A program made the position numbers and the translations under genes. DNA of 64,000 bases from Bog-257 sp963834135 (GTDB lineage Bacteria > Acidobacteriota > Terriglobia > Terriglobales > Acidobacteriaceae), in the NCBI GenBank assembly GCA_963834135.1, contig CAWIAN010000005.1, forward strand, positions 248,001 to 312,000. The letters run 5' to 3'. Below, one piece after another: positions 8,799-17,017 of the stretch. Positions within the stretch are counted from its first letter, which is position 1. The number at the start of each line of letters is the position of its first letter. The notes under the pieces are model-generated. The model had not been told where the DNA came from and did not search any database. It was given only the letters and a program-made list of their open reading frames with translations.

Positions 8799-8821
8799 GA
8801 GGCGGTTTCCGCAACCGCCTC
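8799..8821. terminator. Hairpin terminator between convergent genes
   Basis: GAGGCGGTT and AACCGCCTC pair perfectly (9 bp) around a 5-base loop, starting 3 bases after the stop of the synthase-like gene. The facing small secreted-protein gene ends at 8840. There is no long T-run, so strength is uncertain, but position and symmetry fit a shared terminator. Confidence 0.6.
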
Positions 8822-8839
8822 CGCCTGATTCACTAAAAG

Positions 8840-9217
8840 CTACTGTGCCAAAACGTGCGTGGCCTTGTCGCCTCCAAAGGTGATTTCTTGCAGGATGTGG
8901 TCATTGCTGGCATTGACCGTATAGCGCTGAGTCGTGCGCTCGGCCTTCGCTTTCAGGGGAACCAGATTGCAGTTGCTCTTGGCTTCCGCTTTTCCATTGA
9001 TCTGTTTGAAGATCATGACATGGGTCTGGCCATTCATCTGATGAGTGACGTTGTACTGGCCGGCGGGCAGAAGCGTTCCGCCTACCAGCGTGGGCGCCGT
9101 GAACTGGATCGTCTGTTTTTCGGCGATTCCCATCGCATTCGTGCTCGCCATCGCAGCGCTGCAGGCAAGTAACAAAATTGCTGCGATCGTAATGACGATC
9201 GCCTTCTTCTGAAACAT
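8840..9217 (-). CDS. Small secreted protein of unknown function, LPAGQY family
   Basis: A 125-residue exported protein. The chosen ATG at 9217 gives MFQKKAIVITIAAILLLACSAAMAS, a clean signal peptide with Ala-X-Ala cleavage; an in-frame ATG at 9262 would add an unlikely 15-residue basic extension. The mature part is a small beta-rich domain with TLVGGTLLPAGQYNVTHQM and a conserved-looking ITFGGDKATHVLAQ end. A second gene in this window (52645-53067) shares the LPAGQY motif in the same position relative to its signal peptide, so the two look like divergent paralogues. No enzyme motif is visible. Confidence 0.75.
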   Translation of the reverse strand: MFQKKAIVITIAAILLLACSAAMASTNAMGIAEKQTIQFTAPTLVGGTLLPAGQYNVTHQMNGQTHVMIFKQINGKAEAKSNCNLVPLKAKAERTTQRYTVNASNDHILQEITFGGDKATHVLAQ

Positions 9218-9549
9218 ACAACCTCCATGAAAGCCCGCGTTTCTGCGGGCGTATAAAGCCACCTCCAGCCTAAACGTTCAAAGACTCCTACGCCGTGAGA
9301 CAAGTCACACGCGGCTGTGAAGCGGTTATCGGCATGTAATGCGGAACGAGCTTCCGATGCGGGCGCTCTTCTGAAGTCTGGGCGCCTTCCCACTTTGAAA
9401 TGGCCGTATCACTTAAGGCCGCCGGAGGTTGCGAAGCCTCATGTTCGCGGCTCGTCGCGCCGATAGGGATACCGAGAGAACCGAGTAGGTACTTCAAGCT
9501 GGCCGACAGACTATCTCTGAGGCGCTGCTTGCAGAGAGGAAGGATACTG
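9218..9549. other. Intergenic region between the small secreted-protein gene and flp
   Basis: I see no gene in these 332 bases. They must hold the divergent promoters of the leftward secreted-protein gene and the rightward Flp pilin. I looked for a sigma-54 type TGGCAC/TTGC pair ahead of flp and did not find one. The last 15 bases (GAGAGGAAGGATACTG) supply the flp ribosome binding site. Confidence 0.5.
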
Positions 9550-9729
9550 ATGAGCCTACGAATATTTGGCAATCTGCTGCGGGACGAATCCGGTCAGGAC
9601 CTGATCGAGTATGCCCTGGTGGCCGCAATCATCGCTCTGGCAGCTGTGGCTGCCATGAGCACCTTGGCCAACAACATCACCAACGCATTCAGCGCGGTAG
9701 GTAGCAAGCTGGGAAGCTCGGTCGCTTAA
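9550..9729 (+). CDS. flp: Flp/Fap-type pilin
   Basis: A 59-residue prepilin, the structural subunit of the Tad pilus. It has the short leader ending in DESG, then QDLIEYALVAAIIALAAVAAMS, the standard Flp motif with Glu-5 and Tyr-6 equivalents and the hydrophobic polymerisation helix. The ATG at 9550 follows the purine-rich AGAGGAAGG; longer in-frame openings upstream do not code for a sensible leader. It stands alone ahead of the cpaB-tadC genes and is probably the major pilin. The prepilin peptidase (TadV/CpaA) and the TadE/F/G pseudopilins are not in the window. Confidence 0.93.
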   Translation: MSLRIFGNLLRDESGQDLIEYALVAAIIALAAVAAMSTLANNITNAFSAVGSKLGSSVA

Positions 9730-9909
9730 TCGCCAACTACTGTTGCTGCTTATTCACTGGTCGCCGATGCCATGGCCTACAGAAGGATCGGCCGACTGCC
9801 GATCCCGGCAGGCGATCGCGCTCAGCGCCGGAAGTGGTTGCCCGTTGCAACTGCTTCCGCTTGCTGAGCACTCCGTGGATGTCCACGCAATGTGATTTGA
9901 GATGACAAC

Positions 9910-10722
9910 ATGAACTCCCGTCGTTTGCTGATCGCGCTTCTGCTGGCGCTGTTGTTGTCGGGCACAGTGACTTTTGTCGTCAGCCGTAAGCTTTCCACCC
10001 GGGTCGCAGCCCATCCGAATACCCAGCGCTATGTTGCGGCTGCTCGTGCGCTTCAGGCTGGAGACGTGCTGAAGCCGGAAGACCTTGTGCTGGTTGACTG
10101 GCCCACAACGATCGCGTTGTCCGGGCCGTTCACCAAGGTAGCGGATTTGGACGGTCGGGCCGTGATCTATCCGGTAGGCGCGTCGCAACCGATTCTTGAG
10201 GACTATCTCGCGGCGCCCGGATCCGGTATTGGGATCACAACCAAAATTCCCGAGGGCATGCGCGCGACGTCGGTGAAGTCGGACGAGGTTGTCGGCGTCG
10301 CCGGATTCCTCTTTCCCGGCTCGCATGTGGATGTGCTGGTCACCTTCCGTTCTGACGGCTTGCCCATGCCGGCAACCCAGATCGTGTTGCAGGACGTTGA
10401 GGTGCTGACCGTCGGCCAGAAACTCCAGCCCGACCCCCAGGGCAAGCCCGACACGGTGAGCGTGGTGACGCTGCTGCTCACGCCGGAAGACGCGCAGAAG
10501 CTGGTGCTGGCCTCGAGTCAGGGAAGCATTCAATTCGTATTGCGCAACGGCGCCGATCACACCCGAGTGGACGCCATGCCGGTGCAGGTGGCGCAGTTGG
10601 CGGGCGCGCGACCGTTGGCAACTCCCGCCGCAGTAACGCCACGCCGTTCTCTGCCGATGAAACCAGCGGACGTAGTCGAAACCATCCTGGGCGACAAGCG
10701 GTCGACCAAGAGTTTTGAGTAG
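9910..10722 (+). CDS. cpaB: Flp pilus assembly protein CpaB/RcpC
   Basis: A 270-residue periplasmic protein with an N-terminal membrane anchor (LLIALLLALLLSGTVTFVVS). The SAF domain follows (VAAARALQAGDVLKPEDLVLVDWP), then the CpaB/RcpC domain including GMRATSVKSDEVVGVAGFLFPGSHVDVL. Family members bind near the secretin channel and are thought to assist pilus passage. The gene is 180 bases after flp and 3 bases before the secretin gene. The ATG is preceded by a weak site. Length matches the family. Confidence 0.93.
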   Translation: MNSRRLLIALLLALLLSGTVTFVVSRKLSTRVAAHPNTQRYVAAARALQAGDVLKPEDLVLVDWPTTIALSGPFTKVADLDGRAVIYPVGASQPILEDYLAAPGSGIGITTKIPEGMRATSVKSDEVVGVAGFLFPGSHVDVLVTFRSDGLPMPATQIVLQDVEVLTVGQKLQPDPQGKPDTVSVVTLLLTPEDAQKLVLASSQGSIQFVLRNGADHTRVDAMPVQVAQLAGARPLATPAAVTPRRSLPMKPADVVETILGDKRSTKSFE

Positions 10723-10725
10723 ACG

Positions 10726-12243
10726 ATGACCTCCCTGGTGCGGCGAAGACCGATTTGGTTTGCAACTGTGCTGATCCTCCTGCCAGTCGGGATGGGGGCC
10801 CAGTCGGGCTGGTCGACGGCGGGTTCGCCCATGGGTTCGGGTACCGCGGCAACGCAAGCCGCGACTTCCGCAGCGCAGGCCGCTCCGGTATCCGGTTTGG
10901 CAGAGTCGGCGGCGTCAGCATCTTCGCAACAGCATCTGGCGCCGTTGGCTCTTAAATCCGACGCGGCTAGCAATGCTCCGGCTTCTGCGGGAGCAAGCCC
11001 TTCTACTTCTGATCCCCTGACACTTCATTTGATTGTTGGGCGATCTTTCTTTCTCGATTCGGCCGAAAAGTTGAAGCGCGTCTACGTCAGCAATCCCACG
11101 GTAGTGGATGCAATGACCGCCAGCCCGTATGAAGTCGTAATAACAGCTAAGCTGGCGGGCACCAGCAGCCTGGTGCTATGGGATACAGGGGGTCAACCGA
11201 AGCTGTTTACTGTATTGGCCGATGTGGATGTTTCGGGACTGCGGGAGTCGCTGGCCCGGGCGCTGCCAGGCAATCACGTGGAGGCGGAAGCGCAGGAAAG
11301 CAGGATTCACCTTACCGGCGTGGTGGATAGCGATGCCGCGTCGGATGAAGCCGCGAAGCTGGCGGCCATTTATTCCAAGGACGTGGTGAATTCGCTGGTG
11401 GTTGATCCTCATCATCTGCCGCAGGTGCAGTTGCAGGTGCGGATTGCCGAGATCGATCGCTCGAAACTGACTGAATTCGGAATCAACTTTTTCAGCCTCG
11501 GCAAGAACAGCGGCGCCGCAACAACTGGGCAGTTCAGCCCCCCGTCCTATCAGACCCAGAGCGGCACCAATACCGCCGTCATCAGCGACTTTCTCAACCT
11601 CTTCTACTTTAATTTTGATCACGGATTGGGAACGACCATTCGCGATTTGCAGACCAAAGGCGTTCTGCAAATATTAGCTGAGCCGAATCTCACCACAATT
11701 CATGGCCGGACGGCGCGCTTTCTCGCCGGCGGTCAATTTCCTTATCCCATCGTGCAGCCGGGCGGGGCAGGAACGGTGCCGACGGTCACTGTGCAGTTCC
11801 AGCCGTACGGCGTGAAGCTGGAGTTCACACCCTACGTAAACTCCGATGGGACCATTCGACTGAAGGTAGCGCCGGAGGTCAGCGCTCTCGATTACACCAA
11901 TCAGGTGGTGATTGCGGGCTATGTTCTGCCGGCGCTGTCGACGCGCAAAGCGGAGACCGAAGTCGAGTTGAAGGACGGGGAGAGCTTCGGCATCTCGGGC
12001 ATTCTCGACAACCGCATCACCGACAATCTCAGCAAAATGCCGGGCATCGCCGATATACCCATCCTGGGGCAGCTGTTTCGTTCGAAGAACCTGAACCGCT
12101 CAACCATGGAACTGGTAGTGATTGTTACGCCCAAGATCATTGAACCTTTGAATGATTCGGCCACGCCTCCGGCGGCGACGCCGGCCATGGCTGTGCCGTT
12201 TCTTCAACAACAGACGTTCGATCGCGACCTTCCGAAAAACTAA
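10726..12243 (+). CDS. cpaC: Tad/Flp pilus secretin CpaC/RcpA
   Basis: A 505-residue outer-membrane secretin forming the pilus exit channel. A signal peptide (IWFATVLILLPVGMGAQS) is followed by a low-complexity Ala/Ser stretch and the N-terminal pilus-formation domain (LIVGRSFFLDSAEKLKRVYVS). A BON-like segment (VDSDAASDEAAKLAAIYSKDVVNSL) and the secretin core come next, with FLAGGQFPYPIVQP, VKLEFTPYV and the closing IPILGQLFRSKNLNR. It is the only secretin gene in the window, next to CpaB. The first ~80 mature residues are unusually Ala-rich. Confidence 0.93.
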   Translation: MTSLVRRRPIWFATVLILLPVGMGAQSGWSTAGSPMGSGTAATQAATSAAQAAPVSGLAESAASASSQQHLAPLALKSDAASNAPASAGASPSTSDPLTLHLIVGRSFFLDSAEKLKRVYVSNPTVVDAMTASPYEVVITAKLAGTSSLVLWDTGGQPKLFTVLADVDVSGLRESLARALPGNHVEAEAQESRIHLTGVVDSDAASDEAAKLAAIYSKDVVNSLVVDPHHLPQVQLQVRIAEIDRSKLTEFGINFFSLGKNSGAATTGQFSPPSYQTQSGTNTAVISDFLNLFYFNFDHGLGTTIRDLQTKGVLQILAEPNLTTIHGRTARFLAGGQFPYPIVQPGGAGTVPTVTVQFQPYGVKLEFTPYVNSDGTIRLKVAPEVSALDYTNQVVIAGYVLPALSTRKAETEVELKDGESFGISGILDNRITDNLSKMPGIADIPILGQLFRSKNLNRSTMELVVIVTPKIIEPLNDSATPPAATPAMAVPFLQQQTFDRDLPKN

Positions 12244-12253
12244 GGAACGAGTT

Positions 12254-13507
12254 ATGGCTGCGTCCTACCAAATCCGAGAGCACAACCCGAACCTCAGCGA
12301 GATGCCGAGGGCTGCCGGAGTCTCCGCCGCCACCTTATGCGTCGACGGCGACACGGTGGATGCGGTCCGCCAGGCCGTGGTGGGCGGCAAAGGTATCTTC
12401 GCCGGTGGTCTCGACAACTACTCGGGCTACGCCAGCGATGCTCTGCTTACGCAGACCCTGCAGCGCGCCGAAGTGCCGGTGTGGGTCATAGGTTTTGATC
12501 GCGACCGTGCCGCAGCCCTGGGAGCGTGCAAGGCGATTCAGCAAGCGACGCATGGACACTGCAGCCTGGTGGCTGTCTCCGACAACGCCGATGGCGCACT
12601 CATTCTGGAGGCGATGCGCGCCGGTTGCTCCGAGTATCTAACCCTGCCGGTGGGTGTTGATCAGTTTGGCGATGCGATTGAACGATTACGTCTGCGGCTA
12701 AATACGCGCAAGCCGATCGTCTCCAAGCCAAGCGGTCGCGTTGTGGCCATGTTGGGAGCACGCGGCGGAGCCGGCGCGACCACGCTTGCAGTTCATCTGG
12801 GATGCTTCCTGGTGCGGCAGTACGGCAAACGAACTTTGCTGGTCGACGAGCACCGTCGCCTGGGCCATGTTTCGCTCTACATGGGGCAGGATGAAGCCAA
12901 CTACCACTTCTACGAACTGGTGCGAAATATTGGGCGGCTGGACGAGAGCCTGCTGCAGGGCTTCGTGATTCACCACTCCGGCTGCCTGGACATTCTCCCC
13001 TCGCCCGACAGCCTCGACGATGCGGCTAACGTTTCGCTGGACGATATTCAGCGCGCTATTCGCTTCCTGGGACAGAACTATGAGTTCGTGATAATCGACT
13101 GCCCGCATGGAGTCCACAACCTGAGCCTGGCCACGATCGACTGCTGCGACGAGCTGTACCTGATCGCGACGCCGGACGTGCCGGCACTACGTGACCTGTC
13201 GCGCTGTATCGATCGCTTTCTGCGAAACAATGTTCCTCCGGCAAGAATAAAAGTCGTGATCAACCGCTATTCGTCGGACGGAGCGTTGGGATTGCAGCAG
13301 ATCGAGAGGTCGATCCAGCAACCGATTGCCATCACCATTCCCAACGCTTCCGCGGATTTGATTCGGGCGATGAATACCGGCAGCCCGGTGCTTCCTGAGC
13401 GCAAATCCGAATTCGTCACGCAGATGAAGAAGTGGGCGGCCACGCTGGTTCCGGGCGCCGAACAGCAGATCCCTGAGCCTAAGCGGAAGTTCGCCTTTTG
13501 GATTTGA
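12254..13507 (+). CDS. cpaE: Flp pilus assembly protein CpaE/TadZ (MinD/ParA-like)
   Basis: A 417-residue localisation factor that positions the Tad machine at a cell site. Residues ~25-150 resemble a receiver-like domain without a clear phosphoacceptor. The C-terminal part is a MinD/ParA-type ATPase with a modified P-loop (GARGGAGATTLAVHL), in which the usual signature and catalytic lysines are replaced by Arg and Ala, as in many TadZ proteins. Other motifs are FVIIDCPHGVHNL and TPDVPALRDLSR. The ATG at 12254 is preceded by AAGGAACG; it lies 10 bases after the secretin stop. Confidence 0.9.
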   Translation: MAASYQIREHNPNLSEMPRAAGVSAATLCVDGDTVDAVRQAVVGGKGIFAGGLDNYSGYASDALLTQTLQRAEVPVWVIGFDRDRAAALGACKAIQQATHGHCSLVAVSDNADGALILEAMRAGCSEYLTLPVGVDQFGDAIERLRLRLNTRKPIVSKPSGRVVAMLGARGGAGATTLAVHLGCFLVRQYGKRTLLVDEHRRLGHVSLYMGQDEANYHFYELVRNIGRLDESLLQGFVIHHSGCLDILPSPDSLDDAANVSLDDIQRAIRFLGQNYEFVIIDCPHGVHNLSLATIDCCDELYLIATPDVPALRDLSRCIDRFLRNNVPPARIKVVINRYSSDGALGLQQIERSIQQPIAITIPNASADLIRAMNTGSPVLPERKSEFVTQMKKWAATLVPGAEQQIPEPKRKFAFWI

Positions 13508-13546
13508 CAATGATCTTTTCAGCACTTCCCGCGCTAAGGAGAAATC

Positions 13547-14893
13547 ATGGCTGAAGCTGCGCTTGCATTTCCGGACAGTCGCCTCGCAATGGAAGCATCC
13601 CGTATGCCCAATCCGCTGCTGGCTCGCGCCCAGCAGGACGTGAAGTCGGCGGTGCATCGCGAGCTGATCGATAAGGCCGATCTGGAGAAGCTGTTGTATC
13701 TGGAAGACAAGCGTGGCCGGCAGCAGTTGCTGAATCTCATCCTGCAACTTGTGGCCGAGCACGGAGTGCCGTTCAGCGCCAGCGAACGCACACGTTTGGC
13801 CAACGAAGTGATGGACGAGGTTTTTGGACTAGGACCGCTGGAGCCGCTGTTGCAGGACGCGAGCGTCACCGACATCCTGGTCAATACGGCGAACGCGGTC
13901 TACGTAGAGCGCGGTGGCCTGCTGGAAAAGACCAACGTCGTCTTCAAAGACAATCATCACCTGATGCACATCATCGAGAAGATTGTTTCCAAGGTGGGCC
14001 GCCGGGTCGACGAGTCGGCGCCCATGGTCGATGCCCGGTTGTCGGACGGCTCGCGTGTGAACGCGATCATTCCGCCGCTGGCCATTGATGGGCCGATCCT
14101 CTCGGTCCGACGTTTCGGCTCCGATCCACTGACTGCTCAGGACCTGCTTACTTATTGCGAGCTGACGCCGACGATGATGGAGGTGCTGGAGAAAGCAGTG
14201 CGCGCCAGGTTGAACATCGTGGTTTCGGGCGGCACCGGGGCGGGCAAGACGACGCTCTTGAATGTGCTGTCCGGCTTCATCTCGCCGCGCGAACGCATTG
14301 TCACGATCGAAGATTCAGCCGAGCTGCGGCTCAAACAGGATCACGTAGTGCGCCTGGAATGCCGTCCTCCCAACGTCGAAGGCAAGGGTGGAGTACGGCA
14401 GCGTGAGCTGCTGATCAACGCGCTACGAATGCGCCCCGACCGCATCATTGTAGGCGAGGTGCGCGGCGAGGAAGCGCTTGACATGCTGCAGGCGATGAAT
14501 ACCGGGCATGATGGCTCGATCACTACCGTGCACGCCAATAGTCCGCGTGACGCCATCTCGCGTATTGAGACTATGTCTCTGATGGCTAACCTGCATCTGC
14601 CGGAGATGGCATTGCGTCAGCAGATTGCCTCGGCCGTCCAGGTCATCGTACAGGTGTCGCGCATGAGCGACGGCGCACGCCGGGTGACGCACATCTCAGA
14701 GATTACGGGGACCAGCGACCAGGTCATCAGCATGCAGGACATCTTCCGCTTCGAGAAGCGCGGGCTGGGTCCGAACGGCAAAGTCTTGGGCCGCTTTTAC
14801 GCGACCGGCATCGTGCCCAAGTTCGCCGAGAAGCTTCAGTCGGCCGGCATCACGCTCGATCCTAGTCTGCTGAGCTTTTCCGAGGACATCTAG
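13547..14893 (+). CDS. cpaF: Tad pilus assembly ATPase CpaF/TadA
   Basis: A 448-residue secretion ATPase energising Flp pilus assembly at the TadB/TadC platform. The N-terminal helical region (LVAEHGVPFSASERTRLANEVMDEVFGLGPLE) precedes the RecA-like domain with Walker A SGGTGAGKTTLLN near residue 228, TIEDSAELRL, Walker B RMRPDRIIVGEVRGEEA and the Thr/His motif GHDGSITTVHANSPRDA. All catalytic motifs are intact and length is normal. The ATG follows TAAGGAGAAATC, a strong ribosome binding site. Confidence 0.95.
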   Translation: MAEAALAFPDSRLAMEASRMPNPLLARAQQDVKSAVHRELIDKADLEKLLYLEDKRGRQQLLNLILQLVAEHGVPFSASERTRLANEVMDEVFGLGPLEPLLQDASVTDILVNTANAVYVERGGLLEKTNVVFKDNHHLMHIIEKIVSKVGRRVDESAPMVDARLSDGSRVNAIIPPLAIDGPILSVRRFGSDPLTAQDLLTYCELTPTMMEVLEKAVRARLNIVVSGGTGAGKTTLLNVLSGFISPRERIVTIEDSAELRLKQDHVVRLECRPPNVEGKGGVRQRELLINALRMRPDRIIVGEVRGEEALDMLQAMNTGHDGSITTVHANSPRDAISRIETMSLMANLHLPEMALRQQIASAVQVIVQVSRMSDGARRVTHISEITGTSDQVISMQDIFRFEKRGLGPNGKVLGRFYATGIVPKFAEKLQSAGITLDPSLLSFSEDI

Positions 14894-14902
14894 CGGGGCG
14901 CC

Positions 14903-15874
14903 ATGTTGCTTACCGGGCTGATCTTCGGGGCAGTGGCGCTGATGAGCTTTGGCATTATCGTCCTGCTGACGCGTCCCACCACCACCGAACGCGCCATCGA
15001 ACAGCGCATCGCGAAACTGCATGGCTCGGCGGGAGAGAGCATGGCTGCAAGCGATGAGGGTTCACAGCTGGTGAAACTCACGCGGCTCAGCCGAATCGAC
15101 TGCCTGGATGCGTTCTTGCAGCGCTGCGATTGCGCGCATCGGCTGCAACTGCTCATCGAGCAGGGAGAGAGTCCCTGGAGCGTTGGCAAGGTGATGGGAA
15201 TGTCGGCTGGGCTCGCCTTTCTAGGCTATGCGGTCGGATGTTACGCCCTCCCCGGTGCGACGCTGGCCTTGTTGCCTGCGCTTGTGCTGGCGGTTTCGCC
15301 GCTCATGGTACTGCGCTTTCGCAAGCAGCGCCGCCTGCGCGAATTCAATCGTCATCTCCCCGAGGCCATCGAACTGATGAGCCGCGCGCTGCGGGCTGGA
15401 CATTCTCTGGCGGCGGCAATCGAGATTGTGGGCGAAGAGTGTCCCGAACCGGTGCGTACAGAATTCCGCGAAGTTTATCGCCAGCAGAACTTTGGATTGC
15501 CGGCGCGCGACGCCCTGGTGCAACTGGCGCGACGGATGCCCATGCCGGAGCTCGGTTTCGTGGTAACGGCGATGCTGCTGCAACGCGAGACTGGCGGAAA
15601 TCTTGTGGAGGTCCTCGATCGCACCGCGGAGGTCATCCGCGAGCGTCTGCGAATTCAGGGAGAAATCCGCATCTACACCGCTCAAGGCAGGCTCACGGGG
15701 TGGATCTTAACGATCCTCCCGATTGCCATGTTTTTTTTGCTGGGCATGGCTAACCGCGGCTATACGCGGGTGTTGATCGAAGATCCTACTGGGCGAAAGC
15801 TGGTCTACGCGGGACTGGTTCTGATGGTCATCGGAGGCTTGGCGATCCGCAAGATTGTGGATGTAAAGATATGA
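14903..15874 (+). CDS. tadB: Tad secretion system inner-membrane protein TadB
   Basis: A 323-residue polytopic membrane protein of the GspF-like T2SSF family. It has an N-terminal helix (LLTGLIFGAVALMSFGIIVLL), a central helix pair around residues 93-135, then the cytoplasmic T2SSF domain (LPEAIELMSRALRAGHSLAAAIE ... LGFVVTAMLLQRETGGNLVEVL) and two C-terminal helices. It pairs with TadC to form the platform. It starts 10 bases after cpaF and ends in an ATGA overlap with tadC. Confidence 0.93.
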   Translation: MLLTGLIFGAVALMSFGIIVLLTRPTTTERAIEQRIAKLHGSAGESMAASDEGSQLVKLTRLSRIDCLDAFLQRCDCAHRLQLLIEQGESPWSVGKVMGMSAGLAFLGYAVGCYALPGATLALLPALVLAVSPLMVLRFRKQRRLREFNRHLPEAIELMSRALRAGHSLAAAIEIVGEECPEPVRTEFREVYRQQNFGLPARDALVQLARRMPMPELGFVVTAMLLQRETGGNLVEVLDRTAEVIRERLRIQGEIRIYTAQGRLTGWILTILPIAMFFLLGMANRGYTRVLIEDPTGRKLVYAGLVLMVIGGLAIRKIVDVKI

Positions 15875-16788
15875 ACGGGGCCAGTCCGCTTTTGATGGTC
15901 AGCGTGATGGCGACGGTGTTCTGCGCGTTGGCGGCGGTGCCGGTATTCCTGGCGGTGCGCTCCTCGGAGCGGGCTCGGCGCCTGCTGCGGGTTACCAAGG
16001 CTGCGCCACGGATCCAGGAAGAGAAGCCGGCCGCGATCGGCAATCCCGTCATGAGGGTTCTGTTGCGTGCCGTTCATTTCGTGCGCACGCGGTTAGGGTT
16101 TGCGTATGACGAGAAGCTGCGGCAAAAGCTCTTATCCGCCGGACTACGCGATCCGGCCGCAGTCGAGACTTATTTTGCGATTCGTCTGATTGGTCCGGTG
16201 CTGGCCATTGTTGCCGGGACCTTCATGCCGCAGAACACTTTGTTCTGGATCGTCGCCTTGATGGGACTTGCCTACCTGGCGCCGGATGCCTGGGTGCAGC
16301 ATCGGGCGCGAGTGCGACGGCAGCATATTCGCCTCGGTTTGCCGGATGCTCTCGATCTGATGGTGGTCTGCGTGGACGCAGGCCTGGGTATTGATCAGGC
16401 GCTGTTGCGTGCAGGAACGGAACTCGCCCTCAGCCAGCCTGAGATTTCTCAGGAGTTCAGCCAGATCAACTTCGAACAGCGGGCCGGCAAGCCGCGCATC
16501 GACGCCTGGCAGAGCATGGCGGAGCGTACCGAGTTAGACACGGTTAAGAGTTTCGTTCATATGCTGGCGCAGACCGATCGCTTCGGGACACCGCTGGTGC
16601 GGGCGCTAAGGGTTTTTGCCGATGGCGTACGTCAGAAGCGGCGTCAGCAGGCCGAGGAGTTGGCTGCGAAGACGACGGTCAAGCTGATTTTTCCGTTGGT
16701 GCTGTTCATTTTTCCCAGCATCTTCATCGTGATGCTGGGGCCGGCAGTCATTCTCATATCAAAAAACCTGCAAGGCATCTTCAAGTAG
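15871..16788 (+). CDS. tadC: Tad secretion system inner-membrane protein TadC
   Basis: A 305-residue partner of TadB with the same GspF-like fold. There are N-terminal helices, RLGLPDALDLMVVCVDAGLGIDQALLR at the start of the T2SSF domain, TELDTVKSFVHMLAQTDRFGTPL, and a final hydrophobic helix (LIFPLVLFIFPSIFIVMLGPAVI). The ATG overlaps the tadB stop by four bases. It ends the classical tad gene run here; tadD (TPR) and tadE/F/G do not follow. Confidence 0.93.
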   Translation: MNGASPLLMVSVMATVFCALAAVPVFLAVRSSERARRLLRVTKAAPRIQEEKPAAIGNPVMRVLLRAVHFVRTRLGFAYDEKLRQKLLSAGLRDPAAVETYFAIRLIGPVLAIVAGTFMPQNTLFWIVALMGLAYLAPDAWVQHRARVRRQHIRLGLPDALDLMVVCVDAGLGIDQALLRAGTELALSQPEISQEFSQINFEQRAGKPRIDAWQSMAERTELDTVKSFVHMLAQTDRFGTPLVRALRVFADGVRQKRRQQAEELAAKTTVKLIFPLVLFIFPSIFIVMLGPAVILISKNLQGIFK

Positions 16789-16818
16789 TTGGACTTATCA
16801 CCGGGAGGGAGGAAAGCG

Positions 16819-16911
16819 ATGGACACAGTTACCGTGATTCGGGTGGTGGCTGCAACGCTGGCGGTCGTGCTGCTGGCGGTTCTGGTCATGCGACGTAAAA
16901 GACACGCATAA
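16819..16911 (+). CDS. 30-residue one-helix membrane microprotein downstream of tadC
   Basis: Thirty bases after the tadC stop an ATG opens a 30-codon frame ending TAA at 16909-16911. It is preceded by GGGAGGGAGGAAAGCG, the best ribosome binding site in this part of the window. The product has a short polar start (MDTVTVIR), a single hydrophobic helix of about 16 residues (VVAATLAVVLLAVLVM) and a basic tail (RRKRHA), which predicts an N-out/C-in anchored peptide. Such layouts are common among small membrane proteins. No family can be named. Co-transcription with the Tad genes is likely from spacing, but a role in the pilus is only inference. Confidence 0.6.
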   Translation: MDTVTVIRVVAATLAVVLLAVLVMRRKRHA

Positions 16912-16953
16912 ATAACTTCCTGCACCTCATACATCGAAGTATCTATTCCTGAC

Positions 16954-16988
16954 GGCGGCGCTGCTTGTACGACACAAGAAGCGTCGCC
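16954..16988. terminator. Hairpin between the convergent tad cluster and GT87 gene
   Basis: A 15-bp stem with two mismatches (16954-16968 against 16974-16988) closes on the 5-base loop ACGAC. It lies between the end of the rightward tad genes and the stop of the leftward glycosyltransferase, where a shared terminator is expected. No strong T-run follows on either strand. Confidence 0.5.
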
Positions 16989-17017
16989 TCAATTGCTTCC
17001 GAACCCAACTAATTGAA

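Noticed and set aside
9754..10857. Long open frame on the minus strand over cpaB and the start of cpaC
   Set aside because: It is antisense to two well-supported genes, has a composition of basic shadow translation (many His/Arg/Gln) and no signal or domain.
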